Assembly: GCA_030728325.1 (NCBI GenBank)
Contig: JANQZT010000014.1
Span: 1 to 42,926, forward strand
Reading direction: 5' to 3'
Source: Pontimonas sp.
Lineage (GTDB): Bacteria; Actinomycetota; Actinomycetes; Actinomycetales; Microbacteriaceae
Length of the DNA stretch: 42,926 bases
Numbering within the stretch: position 1 is the stretch's first letter; each line of letters starts with the position of its first letter. The notes beneath the pieces were generated by a model that saw only the letters and a program-made list of their open reading frames with translations, did no database searches and was not told the DNA's origin. Below, piece after piece: positions 7,898-15,832 of this stretch. The position numbers and the translations under genes were made by a program.

Positions 7898-8791
7898 ATG
7901 ACACCTTCCCAGGGGGACTCCCCGCACCTGCCGCCCGTCGAGAGCATGTTGCGAGCACTCACGCTCTCGAGCACCTCCGCCCGCACACGGGAAGACATCT
8001 TCACTGCGCCCAGCCAATGGCAGCCACACGGTCGCGTTTTTGGAGGCCAGGTGATGGCTCAAGCAGCGCTCGGCGCCATGCATACCATCGCCGAGGACCG
8101 CATCATCCACTCACTGCACGGCTATTTCTTGCGCCCGGGTGACATTGAGGAAGAAATTACCTTCTCGGTTGATCGCATCCACGATGGACGGTCTTTCTCG
8201 ACGAGACGAGTCCAGGCCTACCAAAAAGGACAGCCGATCTTTTCGATGATCGCCTCCTTCCAGGACGAGGACCCAGGCCTTGACCACCAAGCGGTGATGC
8301 CGGAAGGAATCCCTGACCCGGAGTCACTCCCCAGTGCTGCGGACGTGCTCCACGGCATCAACCACCCGGCCGCAGATATTTGGGCAAAAACTCGTGCGTT
8401 CGATCTGCGCCACCACCCCTCCTCCGTCTATGCCACTGTCGATGGGGACCCGGTCCCTCACCAAGCAGTGTGGATGAGGGCGTTGGATCGGTTGCCCGAT
8501 GACCCCAACCTGCACCGTGCCGCCCTGGCATACGCGAGCGATTTCAGCATCCTCGAACCCGTGATGCGAGCACACGGCATCAGTTGGGCAACGCCCGGCC
8601 TCAAGATGGCGAGCCTCGACCACGCCATGTGGTGGCATCGTTTCCACCGAGCGGATGAGTGGTTCCTGTATTCCCAGGAGTCCCCCTCAGCGCGCGGAGG
8701 ACGAGGCTTATCCCTCGGGCGTATCTTCGCTCAAGATGGAACCCTGGTCGCCTCAGTTGCCCAAGAGGGCATGATTCGTGTGCCCGAGTAG
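7898..8791 (+). CDS. tesB: Acyl-CoA thioesterase II
   Basis: Hydrolyses acyl-CoA to free fatty acid and CoA. The 297-residue protein has the double hot-dog architecture of TesB. The first hot-dog has HGRVFGGQVMAQAALGAM near residues 46-63 and RIHDGRSFSTRRV. The second has YASDFSILEPVMRAHG near residue 213, and SLDHAMWWHRFHRADEWFLY carries the catalytic-region residues at its end. The ATG at 7898 lies 7 nt after a TAAACT hexamer with no ribosome binding site, as expected for a leaderless mRNA. The next in-frame ATG (7946) would remove part of the N-terminal strand. It faces the MFS gene convergently with only 4 bp between stops. Confidence 0.93.
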   Translation: MTPSQGDSPHLPPVESMLRALTLSSTSARTREDIFTAPSQWQPHGRVFGGQVMAQAALGAMHTIAEDRIIHSLHGYFLRPGDIEEEITFSVDRIHDGRSFSTRRVQAYQKGQPIFSMIASFQDEDPGLDHQAVMPEGIPDPESLPSAADVLHGINHPAADIWAKTRAFDLRHHPSSVYATVDGDPVPHQAVWMRALDRLPDDPNLHRAALAYASDFSILEPVMRAHGISWATPGLKMASLDHAMWWHRFHRADEWFLYSQESPSARGGRGLSLGRIFAQDGTLVASVAQEGMIRVPE

Positions 8792-8795
8792 GAAC

Positions 8796-10007
8796 CTAGA
8801 CTTTTGCGGGCTCCTCGGGAGCTGAATCCGTAATCTCAAGAGGCTTTGTCGCTGAGCTGAGGATTGCCGAGAGAATCATCAGAGCGAGTGGAATCGAGAA
8901 GGCCACATAGATTCCGGTCACTTCCCCAAGGCTTCCCAGAGCTGGCCCCACCGTAATGCTCGAAATATAGACGACGGTAATGATCATGTTGATCCGATAG
9001 GGCGCCTTGCGCGGCTCATCGCTCATGGCGGCAACCGACATGGGGAAGCCCATGGACATTCCAAGCCCCCACAACACGAGCCCCACGAAGGGCAACGCGA
9101 TGACTTCCACGAGCATGAAAATCAAGATTCCGGATGCGGTGACCAAGGTTGACAGCAATACCGTGCGATAGCGGCCAATCTTTTCGACCACGAAACCGCC
9201 AATCAGGCGACCAAAGGTCACGACGATCCATAACATCCCGAACGCGAATGCCGCAGCTGAGCCGGAGAAACCGGACACCGTCAGGGCAATCGGAACCCAC
9301 GTTCCTGCAGATATTTCGGCCATGATGAACGAGAAACCGATAATGGCAATGGTCAGGGTGCGCTTTTCTTTCCACGCCCCCAGAGCCATTGTCCGTTCTT
9401 CTCCTCGAGGCCTCGAGAGGGGCTTGTCACGATTGGGGAATTGGAGCGAGCCCCAAACAGAAACAATGGCGACGACCGCCGCCACCAGCAGATAGTTATC
9501 GGCGAGGCTCCAGCCAGAACTAATCGCCAAGGACGCCCCACCCGCTCCCAAGAGCATGCCCATGCCGAAAGCAGCGTGGATAGCGGGGAACAAGCTTTTC
9601 GTAGAGAGACGGTCAACCGCTGTGCCCTCAAAGTTCCCCAAGAAATCAGCGATAGCCATGGGAAGCCCCATCGCAAAGAGTGCGATGGCGGAAACCACAA
9701 GGTTTCCCTCTACCAGGGAGACCCCCAACGTGGCCATGGCGGCTGCGCCCATGATGAAAATTCCGGTACCGACCATTCTCGAGCCCAACCGAAGGGTCAA
9801 CGCGTTGGCGAACAGGATTCCCGCAAGGCCACCCAAGGGGAACAGCATCACAAAAAGTCCCATTTGGGCTGTGTTCAGACTCAGAGCCTGCTGAACCTCG
9901 GGACCTCGGGAGAGCCAGGTCGAAAACAACAGAGCTCGGGTAAAGAAGATCGACGCTGCCGCAAGAGACCAGAACAGGATTTTAGGTTGTGTAACAGGTG
10001 AGGACAC
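8796..10007 (-). CDS. Major facilitator superfamily transporter
   Basis: Integral membrane carrier of 403 residues with about 12 hydrophobic helices in two groups of six and a hydrophilic loop near the middle (FPNRDKPLSRPRGEERT). Loop 2-3 has the MFS-like pattern NALTLRLGSRMVG. The substrate cannot be read from the sequence; drug or sugar efflux are both possible. The GTG at 10007 is chosen because it follows the ettA stop by 10 nt and starts directly before the first membrane helix. An ATG at 10067 would overlap ettA by 50 bp and add a polar tail. It is probably co-transcribed with ettA. The C-terminus is charged (EITDSAPEEPAKV). Confidence 0.85.
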   Translation of the reverse strand: MSSPVTQPKILFWSLAAASIFFTRALLFSTWLSRGPEVQQALSLNTAQMGLFVMLFPLGGLAGILFANALTLRLGSRMVGTGIFIMGAAAMATLGVSLVEGNLVVSAIALFAMGLPMAIADFLGNFEGTAVDRLSTKSLFPAIHAAFGMGMLLGAGGASLAISSGWSLADNYLLVAAVVAIVSVWGSLQFPNRDKPLSRPRGEERTMALGAWKEKRTLTIAIIGFSFIMAEISAGTWVPIALTVSGFSGSAAAFAFGMLWIVVTFGRLIGGFVVEKIGRYRTVLLSTLVTASGILIFMLVEVIALPFVGLVLWGLGMSMGFPMSVAAMSDEPRKAPYRINMIITVVYISSITVGPALGSLGEVTGIYVAFSIPLALMILSAILSSATKPLEITDSAPEEPAKV

Positions 10008-10017
10008 AGGGGTCTTT

Positions 10018-11700
10018 CTAGTCGCGAGTGAGCTTGCGGTATGTCGAGCGATGGGGTGCCGCTGCATCGGGGCCTAAGCGCTCGATCTTGTTTGCTTCGT
10101 AGGACTCGAAGTTTCCTTCAAACCAGTACCACTTCGCAGGGTCCGCCTCAGTACCTTCGTAAGACAGGATGTGGGTGGCAATCCGGTCAAGGAACCACCG
10201 ATCGTGGGTGATCACCACTGCACAGCCGGGGAATTCCAGGAGCGCATTCTCCAAACTCGAGAGAGTCTCCACATCAAGGTCGTTAGTGGGCTCATCCAGG
10301 AGCAATAGGTTTCCACCCTGCTTGAGCGTGAGGGCAAGGTTCAAACGGTTTCGCTCTCCACCCGAGAGAATTCCTGCCTTCTTCTGCTGGTCGGGACCCT
10401 TGAACCCAAAACTAGAGACGTACGCCCTGGAGGGGATTTCAACATTCCCCACTTGAATAACATCCAATCCGTCGGAGACGACCTCCCACAAGGTCTTGTT
10501 CGGGTCGATGCCTGAGCGATCCTGATCAACATAGGAGAGTTTCACACTCTCACCGACGATGAGCTCTCCGGCATCGAGAGTCTCCAAGCCCACGATGGTC
10601 TTGAACAAAGTCGACTTTCCCACACCATTCGGGCCGATGATTCCGACGATTCCGTTGCGAGGAAGAGAGAAGCTCAGATTGTCGATCAGGACACGATCTC
10701 CAAAGCCCTTTTTGAGGGATTTGGTTTCCAAGACCTGCTGACCAAGCCTCGGCCCCGGGGGAATCTGAATCTCCTCGAAGTCGAGCTTTTTGGTCCGCTC
10801 TGCTTCTTCCGCCATTTCTTCGTACCGGGCCAAACGAGCTTTCGACTTGGCCTGGCGACCCTTGGCATTGGAGCGAACCCACTCGAGTTCATCCGCCAGT
10901 CGCTTCGCAAGTTTCTGATCTTTCTTGCCTTGGACCTGAAGACGCTCGGCCTTCTTCTCCAGATAAGTCGAGTAGTTGCCCTCGTAGGGATACAAACGAC
11001 CACGGTCAACTTCAGCAATCCATTGGGCAACGTGATCGAGGAAGTACCTATCGTGGGTAATTGCAATCACGGCACCGGGGTACTTGGACAAGTGCTGCTC
11101 CAACCAGAGGACACTCTCAGCATCGAGGTGGTTGGTGGGCTCGTCCAGGAGGAGAAGATCTGGCTTCTCGAGAAGTAACTTGCACAGCGCTACACGACGC
11201 TTCTCACCTCCAGAAAGGTGGGTAATGGAAGCGTCGGAAGGTGGGCATCTCAACGCATCCATTGCTTGCTCGAGTTGCGAGTCAAGATCCCATGCATCTG
11301 CGGAATCAATGGCTTCCTGAAGAGTGCCCATTTCCGCGAGAAGCGAATCAAAATCTGCGTCAGGGTCAGACATTGCGGCAGAAATCTCATTGAATCGAAC
11401 GATCTTGTCGTGAATCTCCCGAACACCATCGCGGACGTTTTCAAGAACGGTCTTGGATTCATCGAGTTCCGGTTCCTGCAACAGAATTCCCACGGAATAC
11501 CCAGGGGTCAGGGCCGCGTCACCGTTAGACGGGGTGTCGAGCCCCGCCATGATCTTGAGAATGGTCGACTTACCCGCACCATTGGGGCCCACCATGCCGA
11601 TCTTCGCCCCGGGGAAGAAGGACATGGTGACATCGTCCAAAATGAGCTTGTCGCCCACCGCTTTACGTGCGCGGACCATTGTGTAAATGAATTCAGCCAT
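10018..11700 (-). CDS. ettA: Energy-dependent translational throttle protein EttA (ABC-F ATPase)
   Basis: Ribosome-associated ABC-F protein of 560 residues that in E. coli binds the tRNA exit site and gates early elongation according to ATP/ADP ratio. Two ATPase cassettes are present with Walker A GPNGAGKST (near residue 39) and GPNGVGKST (near residue 355). The signatures are LSGGEKRRVAL and LSGGERNRLNL, and the Walker B regions LLLLDEPTNHLD and LLLLDEPTNDLD. The linker between them is basic and helical, as expected for the P-site tRNA-interaction motif. There are no membrane segments. The ATG is preceded both by AGGA 5 nt upstream and by TAGACT 8 nt upstream. Confidence 0.96.
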   Translation of the reverse strand: MAEFIYTMVRARKAVGDKLILDDVTMSFFPGAKIGMVGPNGAGKSTILKIMAGLDTPSNGDAALTPGYSVGILLQEPELDESKTVLENVRDGVREIHDKIVRFNEISAAMSDPDADFDSLLAEMGTLQEAIDSADAWDLDSQLEQAMDALRCPPSDASITHLSGGEKRRVALCKLLLEKPDLLLLDEPTNHLDAESVLWLEQHLSKYPGAVIAITHDRYFLDHVAQWIAEVDRGRLYPYEGNYSTYLEKKAERLQVQGKKDQKLAKRLADELEWVRSNAKGRQAKSKARLARYEEMAEEAERTKKLDFEEIQIPPGPRLGQQVLETKSLKKGFGDRVLIDNLSFSLPRNGIVGIIGPNGVGKSTLFKTIVGLETLDAGELIVGESVKLSYVDQDRSGIDPNKTLWEVVSDGLDVIQVGNVEIPSRAYVSSFGFKGPDQQKKAGILSGGERNRLNLALTLKQGGNLLLLDEPTNDLDVETLSSLENALLEFPGCAVVITHDRWFLDRIATHILSYEGTEADPAKWYWFEGNFESYEANKIERLGPDAAAPHRSTYRKLTRD

Positions 11701-11708
11701 AGGTTCCT

Positions 11709-11714
11709 AGTCTA
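11709..11714 (-). promoter_or_regulatory. Predicted -10 element of ettA
   Basis: TAGACT ends 8 nt before the ettA ATG. AGGA within that gap could also act as a ribosome binding site, so leaderless initiation here is less certain than at other genes in the window. Confidence 0.35.
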
Positions 11715-11741
11715 CGGACTTTGGCTGCCGGGGCTTGGCGA

Positions 11742-12146
11742 CTAGAGCTCTTCTTCCTCGTCCTCTTCGGGGTCATCCTCGAGGATTGTCCGTGCCACTT
11801 TGGTGTAGTCGGTAACACCCCAATACAGATCATGCCCGAGACTGTCTGCTTCAATCTCAACGCTGGTGCCGGAGCGGTCATCATTGGACCAGTCGCGAAC
11901 CTTGAGGCGCCCCACGGTCACCACTCGGTCACCTTTGTGGAGGGACTGAGAGGCGTTGACCGCAAGGTCGCGAAAAGCGGTCACCGTGTACCAATTCGTT
12001 TCACCATCACTCCAGCGGCCAACCTTGCGGTCGAACCAGCGCTGCTGCGAGGCGAGACGAAAGCTCGTAATGGCGAGTCCTTCAGAGGTAACAATGTGGC
12101 GGGGCGTTGTGGCGATGAGCCCCGTCAAAGTGAGTTGATCGGTCAT
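11742..12146 (-). CDS. Single-stranded DNA-binding protein, paralogue without canonical tip
   Basis: OB-fold protein of 134 residues. The core (LTLTGLIATTPRHIVTSEGL, then SFRLASQQRWFDR, NWYTVTAFRDLA and LHKGDRVVTVGRLKVRDW) is clearly SSB-like. The C-terminus is acidic (DDPEEDEEEEL) but lacks the DDxxPF tip by which the main bacterial SSB recruits repair and replication enzymes. That suggests it is the second SSB often found in actinobacteria, not the essential replication protein; the second copy is linked to transformation or stress in some species. The ATG is supported by GGAAAGGA 6-7 nt upstream; an earlier in-frame start would run into the hairpin region. It lies 41 bp before ettA. Confidence 0.88.
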   Translation of the reverse strand: MTDQLTLTGLIATTPRHIVTSEGLAITSFRLASQQRWFDRKVGRWSDGETNWYTVTAFRDLAVNASQSLHKGDRVVTVGRLKVRDWSNDDRSGTSVEIEADSLGHDLYWGVTDYTKVARTILEDDPEEDEEEEL

Positions 12147-12184
12147 GGTGGATCCTTTCCTCACGCAGGCTGTCGAAGGTGTGT

Positions 12185-12205
12185 GCCCGCGCCTGCACTG
12201 CGGGC
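12185..12205 (-). other. GC-rich hairpin in the ssb leader region
   Basis: GCCCGC/GCGGGC form a 6-bp stem with a 9-nt loop between the stronger hairpin at 12220-12246 and the ssb start. It may be part of the same terminator or a leader structure. Confidence 0.3.
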
Positions 12206-12219
12206 ATGCCGACACCATG

Positions 12220-12246
12220 CCGGTCAGAGACGATGACTCTGACCGG
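12220..12246 (-). terminator. Perfect 10-bp hairpin between msrA and the ssb paralogue
   Basis: CCGGTCAGAG and CTCTGACCGG pair perfectly around a 7-nt loop, 56 nt past the msrA stop. There is no U-tract, but GC-rich hairpins without U-tracts are common as terminators in actinobacteria. An operator role for the ssb gene is the alternative. Confidence 0.5.
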
Positions 12247-12301
12247 AGAAGGCCGTTTTGTGAGTGGCCAAAGCAAAGCCCGCGCTTGTGGACAGTGAGT
12301 G

Positions 12302-12823
12302 CTAGTTCAGATACTCCGAGAAGGATTTGCGCACTTTGGCGACCTTGGGAACAGCAACGGCGAGACAGTAACCCTGCGTGGGGTTCTTGGCAAAAAAGTC
12401 CTGGTGGTAGTCCTCAGCGTCATAGAACTCTCCTAACGGCGAGATTTCTGTCACGACGCCTCCGCCCCACATCTCTTCGGCGCGTTCGCGAGCAGCCTCA
12501 AAGAGTGCGAGTTCCTCGTCATCTCGGTGGAACATGGCCGAGCGGTACTGAGTTCCGACGTCATTGCCCTGGCGGTTGAGTTGGCGGGGGTCATGCATCG
12601 TGAAGAACGCATCCAAAATCACATCTGAAGGAATCACGGAGGGATCGAAGGTCACGGCGACAGCTTCAGCGTGACCTGTGGTCCCAGTGCAAACCTGCTC
12701 ATAGGTCGGATGCGCGTTCTCGCCCCCGGTGTAGCCGGAGACAACGGAGCTCACTCCGCGAAGCACACGATAGGCAGCGTCGAGACACCAAAAACAACCA
12801 CCGGCGAGAACATAAGTCTTCAT
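12302..12823 (-). CDS. msrA: Peptide methionine (S)-S-oxide reductase
   Basis: Repairs oxidised methionine by reducing the S-sulfoxide, using thioredoxin as electron donor. The 173-residue protein has the catalytic motif GCFWC with active Cys10 and then VVSGYTGGENAHPTYEQVCTG, DPRQLNRQGNDVGTQYRS and the C-terminal AEDYHQDFF, all typical of MsrA. The Cys nearest the C-terminus (GYCLAV) is a candidate resolving residue. The ATG follows TACGCT by 7 nt and has no ribosome binding site, so it is probably leaderless. It is divergent from the DMT exporter and stands alone. No msrB is in the window. Confidence 0.96.
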   Translation of the reverse strand: MKTYVLAGGCFWCLDAAYRVLRGVSSVVSGYTGGENAHPTYEQVCTGTTGHAEAVAVTFDPSVIPSDVILDAFFTMHDPRQLNRQGNDVGTQYRSAMFHRDDEELALFEAARERAEEMWGGGVVTEISPLGEFYDAEDYHQDFFAKNPTQGYCLAVAVPKVAKVRKSFSEYLN

Positions 12824-12830
12824 GGATGAC

Positions 12831-12836
12831 AGCGTA
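12831..12836 (-). promoter_or_regulatory. Predicted -10 element of msrA (leaderless)
   Basis: TACGCT ends 7 nt before the msrA ATG with no ribosome binding site in between. Inferred from spacing. Confidence 0.45.
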
Positions 12837-12905
12837 GAGAACCCCTCTGAAAGAGGTGCTCAGACAGAGCTGCGACACGTGGTCAAAATGGCTCTGGCAA
12901 GGCTC

Positions 12906-12911
12906 TACGCT
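12906..12911 (+). promoter_or_regulatory. Predicted -10 element for the leader peptide and DMT exporter
   Basis: TACGCT ends 6 nt before a GTG-ATG pair at 12918-12923, the usual spacing in this window for a leaderless start. It would place the transcription start on the first codon of the short leader frame. Confidence 0.4.
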
Positions 12912-12917
12912 TATCCT

Positions 12918-12965
12918 GTGATGCACTGCTCCTTCGTCGCCCTATCCGCCGTTAGTTGCCGATAA
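12918..12965 (+). CDS. Possible 15-residue leader peptide upstream of the DMT exporter
   Basis: A short frame reads VMHCSFVALSAVSCR and stops with TAA that overlaps the exporter ATG by one base (TAATG, 12963-12967). It has its own -10-like hexamer 6 nt before the GTG. The exporter start has no ribosome binding site of its own, so translation of the exporter may depend on ribosomes finishing this frame. The peptide contains two Cys and three Ser. Mycobacteria have leaderless, Cys-rich leader peptides that attenuate downstream genes; the match here is only in architecture. An ATG at 12921 is an alternative start. Confidence 0.4.
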   Translation: MMHCSFVALSAVSCR

Positions 12966-13936
12966 TGGGCTATTTTTATGCACTTTTGGCTGCCTTTCTC
13001 TTTGGCGCCAACGGGTCTGTGAGCAAGGTCATCATTGAGTCTGGATTTAGTGCCATTCAGCTCACCCAAATGAGGGTCTTTGGCGCCGCCGTCATCTCAG
13101 GAATTGTGTTGTTGATTCTGGACCGCCGGTCATTCAGGCTTCCTCCGCGCCAATGGCCGGTGATTGTCATTTTGGGAGTCGTGGGAGTCGGACTCCTGCA
13201 AGCCACCTACGCCTTTGCAATTGCGTTGCTCCCCGTCGGTATCGCTCTTCTCCTCGAATACCTTGCTGTGCTGATCGTGGCAGTCGTTGCATTCTTCTTC
13301 TTCAAGGAGAAGGTCCACATCCGGCTGTGGCTGGCGATTGGACTAGTGATAGTCGGACTGGTCGTCGTTGCCGAAATTTGGTCCTCCACGTTGAATCCGA
13401 TCGGCGTTATGTGGGGACTCCTTGCGGCAGTTGCCCTTGCCACCTACTTCCTCGTAGGTGAGCGCCAGCTGAAGACCATCTCACCGCTCGCTCTCTCGTT
13501 CTGGACCATGAGCGTGGCGACGGTGTTCTGGGCTCCGTTCTCGCGCTGGTGGACATTCACAGGAGAAACATTCACCACCACTGCCTCCCTAGGAGGAACA
13601 CTGGAGAACGTTTCAGTCCCCGTATGGGCATTGGTCGCCTGGAATGTGGTGCTCGGATCTTTTGCACCGTTCCTGCTGTCGCTCAGCGCGTTGAAGAGGT
13701 TGTCTGCCACCGCCGCCGGAATTGTTGCCACCAGTGAGATCATCTTCGCTTTCGTGACAGCCTGGCTCTGGCTCCAAGAATCTCTCAACACCTGGCAAGT
13801 GGTAGGGGCTTCTGTGGTGTTCGGAGGAATCGTCATAGCTCAGACAGCCAGAACAAGTGACGTTGTCGTCCAAGCAGACCTGGCCCTCGAAACAGGACCC
13901 ATTATTTTGCCCACGGAACTCATTGAGGAGAAATAA
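12965..13936 (+). CDS. DMT-superfamily transporter (EamA family)
   Basis: Inner-membrane transporter of 323 residues with ten hydrophobic helices arranged as two EamA repeats. The first repeat begins YFYALLAAFLFGANGS and contains LLPVGIALLLEYLAVLIVA. The second contains TAAGIVATSEIIFAFVTAWLW, the typical end-of-repeat motif. The polar tail after residue 295 is cytoplasmic by usual topology. Family members export amino acids or metabolites (E. coli EamA exports O-acetylserine and cysteine) or nucleotide sugars; the substrate here is unknown. The ATG at 12965 is chosen because it directly overlaps the stop of the leader frame; a TTG at 12956 is the alternative. It converges on rnj. Confidence 0.9.
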   Translation: MGYFYALLAAFLFGANGSVSKVIIESGFSAIQLTQMRVFGAAVISGIVLLILDRRSFRLPPRQWPVIVILGVVGVGLLQATYAFAIALLPVGIALLLEYLAVLIVAVVAFFFFKEKVHIRLWLAIGLVIVGLVVVAEIWSSTLNPIGVMWGLLAAVALATYFLVGERQLKTISPLALSFWTMSVATVFWAPFSRWWTFTGETFTTTASLGGTLENVSVPVWALVAWNVVLGSFAPFLLSLSALKRLSATAAGIVATSEIIFAFVTAWLWLQESLNTWQVVGASVVFGGIVIAQTARTSDVVVQADLALETGPIILPTELIEEK

Positions 13937-13980
13937 CGATGGAGGTAGTTTTTCGCCCGCTCGTCTGATCGTCTCTGACT

Positions 13981-14002
13981 GTTACCGCATCACAGCAGTA
14001 AC
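13981..14002 (-). terminator. Hairpin between the DMT exporter and the rnj end
   Basis: On the minus strand GTTACTGC and GCGGTAAC pair over 8 bp with one G-U wobble and a 6-nt loop. It lies in the only roomy convergent junction of the window (13937-14141). On the plus strand one pair becomes a mismatch, so it should act better for the rnj transcript. There is no U-tract. Confidence 0.4.
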
Positions 14003-14017
14003 GTGGAGAAAGGCCCA

Positions 14018-14104
14018 TCACAGTCGAGTGCGGACTGCTGCCCTGGCCCGCATCTCCTCGAGAAGATTGTCCAGATCAATCTCTTTGGTTGCCTCCACCC
14101 GCAC
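14018..14104 (-). CDS. Possible small protein of 28 residues after rnj
   Basis: A short frame (GTG start) reads VRVEATKEIDLDNLL, then EEMRARAAVRTRL. It has an amphipathic, charged look and codon use like the neighbouring genes, and begins 37 nt after the rnj stop. There is no clear ribosome binding site, and I recognise no family. It might be a real small protein, the remains of a longer gene, or chance. Confidence 0.25.
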   Translation of the reverse strand: MRVEATKEIDLDNLLEEMRARAAVRTRL

Positions 14105-14141
14105 AGGAAACCCAGTGAGTGATTGGCGCGGGTGATGATCG

Positions 14142-15821
14142 CTAAGCCTCTATGACGACGGGAACAATCATCGGCCGGCGACGGTGTTGGGTGTTGACCC
14201 ATCGACCAATGGTGCGCCTGACGACCTGCTGGAACGACTGAGTGTCCCTGGTTCCGTTGGCGGAGGCCTCTTCGAGTGCCTTCACAATGGCGGGGCGAAC
14301 ATCGTCAAAAACGGAGTCGTCTGGGGCGAACCCTCGAGCGTGAATCTCGGGTCCGACGATGATTTTTCCGGTCTGTGGGTCCATGGCGATGAAAATGGAA
14401 ATGAAGCCCTCTTCGGCCAAAATGCGACGATCTTTGAGATCGGCTTCAGTGATTTCGCCAACGGTGGAGCCATCCACGTAGACGAAACCAATATCGAGCT
14501 GGCCCACCTGAGTGGCGATTCCATCGACCATATCCACGACGGTGCCGTTTTCTCCGACGAGAGTGCTTTCGCGAGGAACACCCGAGGAAATGGCCACCTC
14601 CGCGTTAGCGCGAAGGTGGCGTGCTTCACCGTGGACGGGCATGACCTGTCGAGGTTTCACGATGTTGTAGCAGTAGAGGAGCTCACCGGCAGCGGCGTGT
14701 CCCGAGACGTGGACTTTGGCGTTGCCTTTGTGGACGACGTTGGCACCCAAGTCGATGAGTCCATTGATTACTCGATACACCGCGTTCTCGTTACCGGGAA
14801 TGAGGCTGGAAGCGAGGATGACTGTGTCTCCGGGGCCAATCTCAATGGTCGGGTGCTCCCGGTTGGCCATGCGAGACAGGCCCGCCATCGGTTCACCCTG
14901 AGAGCCTGTAGTCATATAGAGCACCCGCTCATCAGGAAGCTCTACGGCCTTTTTCGCATCCACCAAGAGACCATCGGGAACACTCAGGTAGCCAAGTTCC
15001 TGGGCGATACCCATGTTGCGCACCATGGAGCGCCCCACCAGTGCCACGAGACGATTATTGGCGGCTGCCGCATCAATGACCTGTTGCACTCGATGCACGT
15101 GGGAAGCAAAACTCGCGACGATAACCCGCCTGGGTGCTCGATGAACTATTTGGTCCAGGATGGGTCCGATATCAGCTTCCCGAGGAGTGAAGCCGGGGAC
15201 GTCGGCGTTGGTGGAGTCCACCAAGAAAAGGTCCACGCCCTCTTCCCCGAGCCTCGCGAACGCCCGAAGATCGGTGAGGCGACCATCGAGGGGGAGCTGA
15301 TCCATCTTGAAGTCGCCCGTGTGCAAGACGGAACCGGCGACGGTTCGAATCATGACGGCCAGGGCGTCCGGGATCGAGTGGTTGACCGCAACAAACTCAA
15401 GATCGAAGGGACCAAGCTTTTCCCGACCGCCGGCCTCGACCGACATGGTCAAGGGACTAATTCTGTGTTCCTTGAGCTTCGCCTCAATCAGAGCCAAGGT
15501 CAGGGTGGTCCCAATCAGGGGAATGTCATCGCGAAGCCTCAGCAGGTAGGGCACCGCGCCAATGTGGTCCTCGTGACCGTGCGTCAACATGATGGCCACC
15601 ACGTCATCGAGTCGATCCCTGATCGGCTCAAAGTCGGGCAGGATCAGGTCAACGCCGGGTTGGGTCTCCTCCGGAAAGAGCACCCCGCAGTCGACGATCA
15701 GCAACTTGCCATCAATCTCAAACACGGTCATGTTGCGACCGATTTCACCAATTCCCCCGAGAGGAATAACGCGCAGAGTTCCGGGAAGTAGTGCTGGTGG
15801 GTCCACCAAAGGTTGGGGCAT
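14142..15821 (-). CDS. rnj: Ribonuclease J
   Basis: Metallo-beta-lactamase/beta-CASP ribonuclease of 559 residues with 5'-3' exonuclease and endonuclease activity in mRNA decay and rRNA maturation. The zinc site HGHEDHIGA lies near residue 81. Later metal or catalytic residues are in HSIPDA, HTGDFKMD and HVSGHAAAGE near residue 370. VDSTNADVPGFT and VIVASFASHVHRVQQV are beta-CASP motifs, and the C-terminal domain follows after residue 450. The ATG has the ribosome binding site GAAGGA 4 nt upstream, right after the dapA stop, so it is co-transcribed with dapA, as in other actinobacteria (dapA followed by rnj). Confidence 0.96.
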   Translation of the reverse strand: MPQPLVDPPALLPGTLRVIPLGGIGEIGRNMTVFEIDGKLLIVDCGVLFPEETQPGVDLILPDFEPIRDRLDDVVAIMLTHGHEDHIGAVPYLLRLRDDIPLIGTTLTLALIEAKLKEHRISPLTMSVEAGGREKLGPFDLEFVAVNHSIPDALAVMIRTVAGSVLHTGDFKMDQLPLDGRLTDLRAFARLGEEGVDLFLVDSTNADVPGFTPREADIGPILDQIVHRAPRRVIVASFASHVHRVQQVIDAAAANNRLVALVGRSMVRNMGIAQELGYLSVPDGLLVDAKKAVELPDERVLYMTTGSQGEPMAGLSRMANREHPTIEIGPGDTVILASSLIPGNENAVYRVINGLIDLGANVVHKGNAKVHVSGHAAAGELLYCYNIVKPRQVMPVHGEARHLRANAEVAISSGVPRESTLVGENGTVVDMVDGIATQVGQLDIGFVYVDGSTVGEITEADLKDRRILAEEGFISIFIAMDPQTGKIIVGPEIHARGFAPDDSVFDDVRPAIVKALEEASANGTRDTQSFQQVVRRTIGRWVNTQHRRRPMIVPVVIEA

Positions 15822-15832
15822 GAGGTCCTTCG

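Noticed and set aside
10008-10067. Upstream ATG for the MFS gene
   Set aside because: It would overlap ettA by 50 bp and add a polar, non-homologous tail before the first membrane helix.
14184-15791. A very long open frame (over 500 codons) on the plus strand opposite rnj
   Set aside because: Its product has no recognisable domains and mirrors the codon pattern of rnj, which has full metallo-beta-lactamase motifs. It is a shadow frame.
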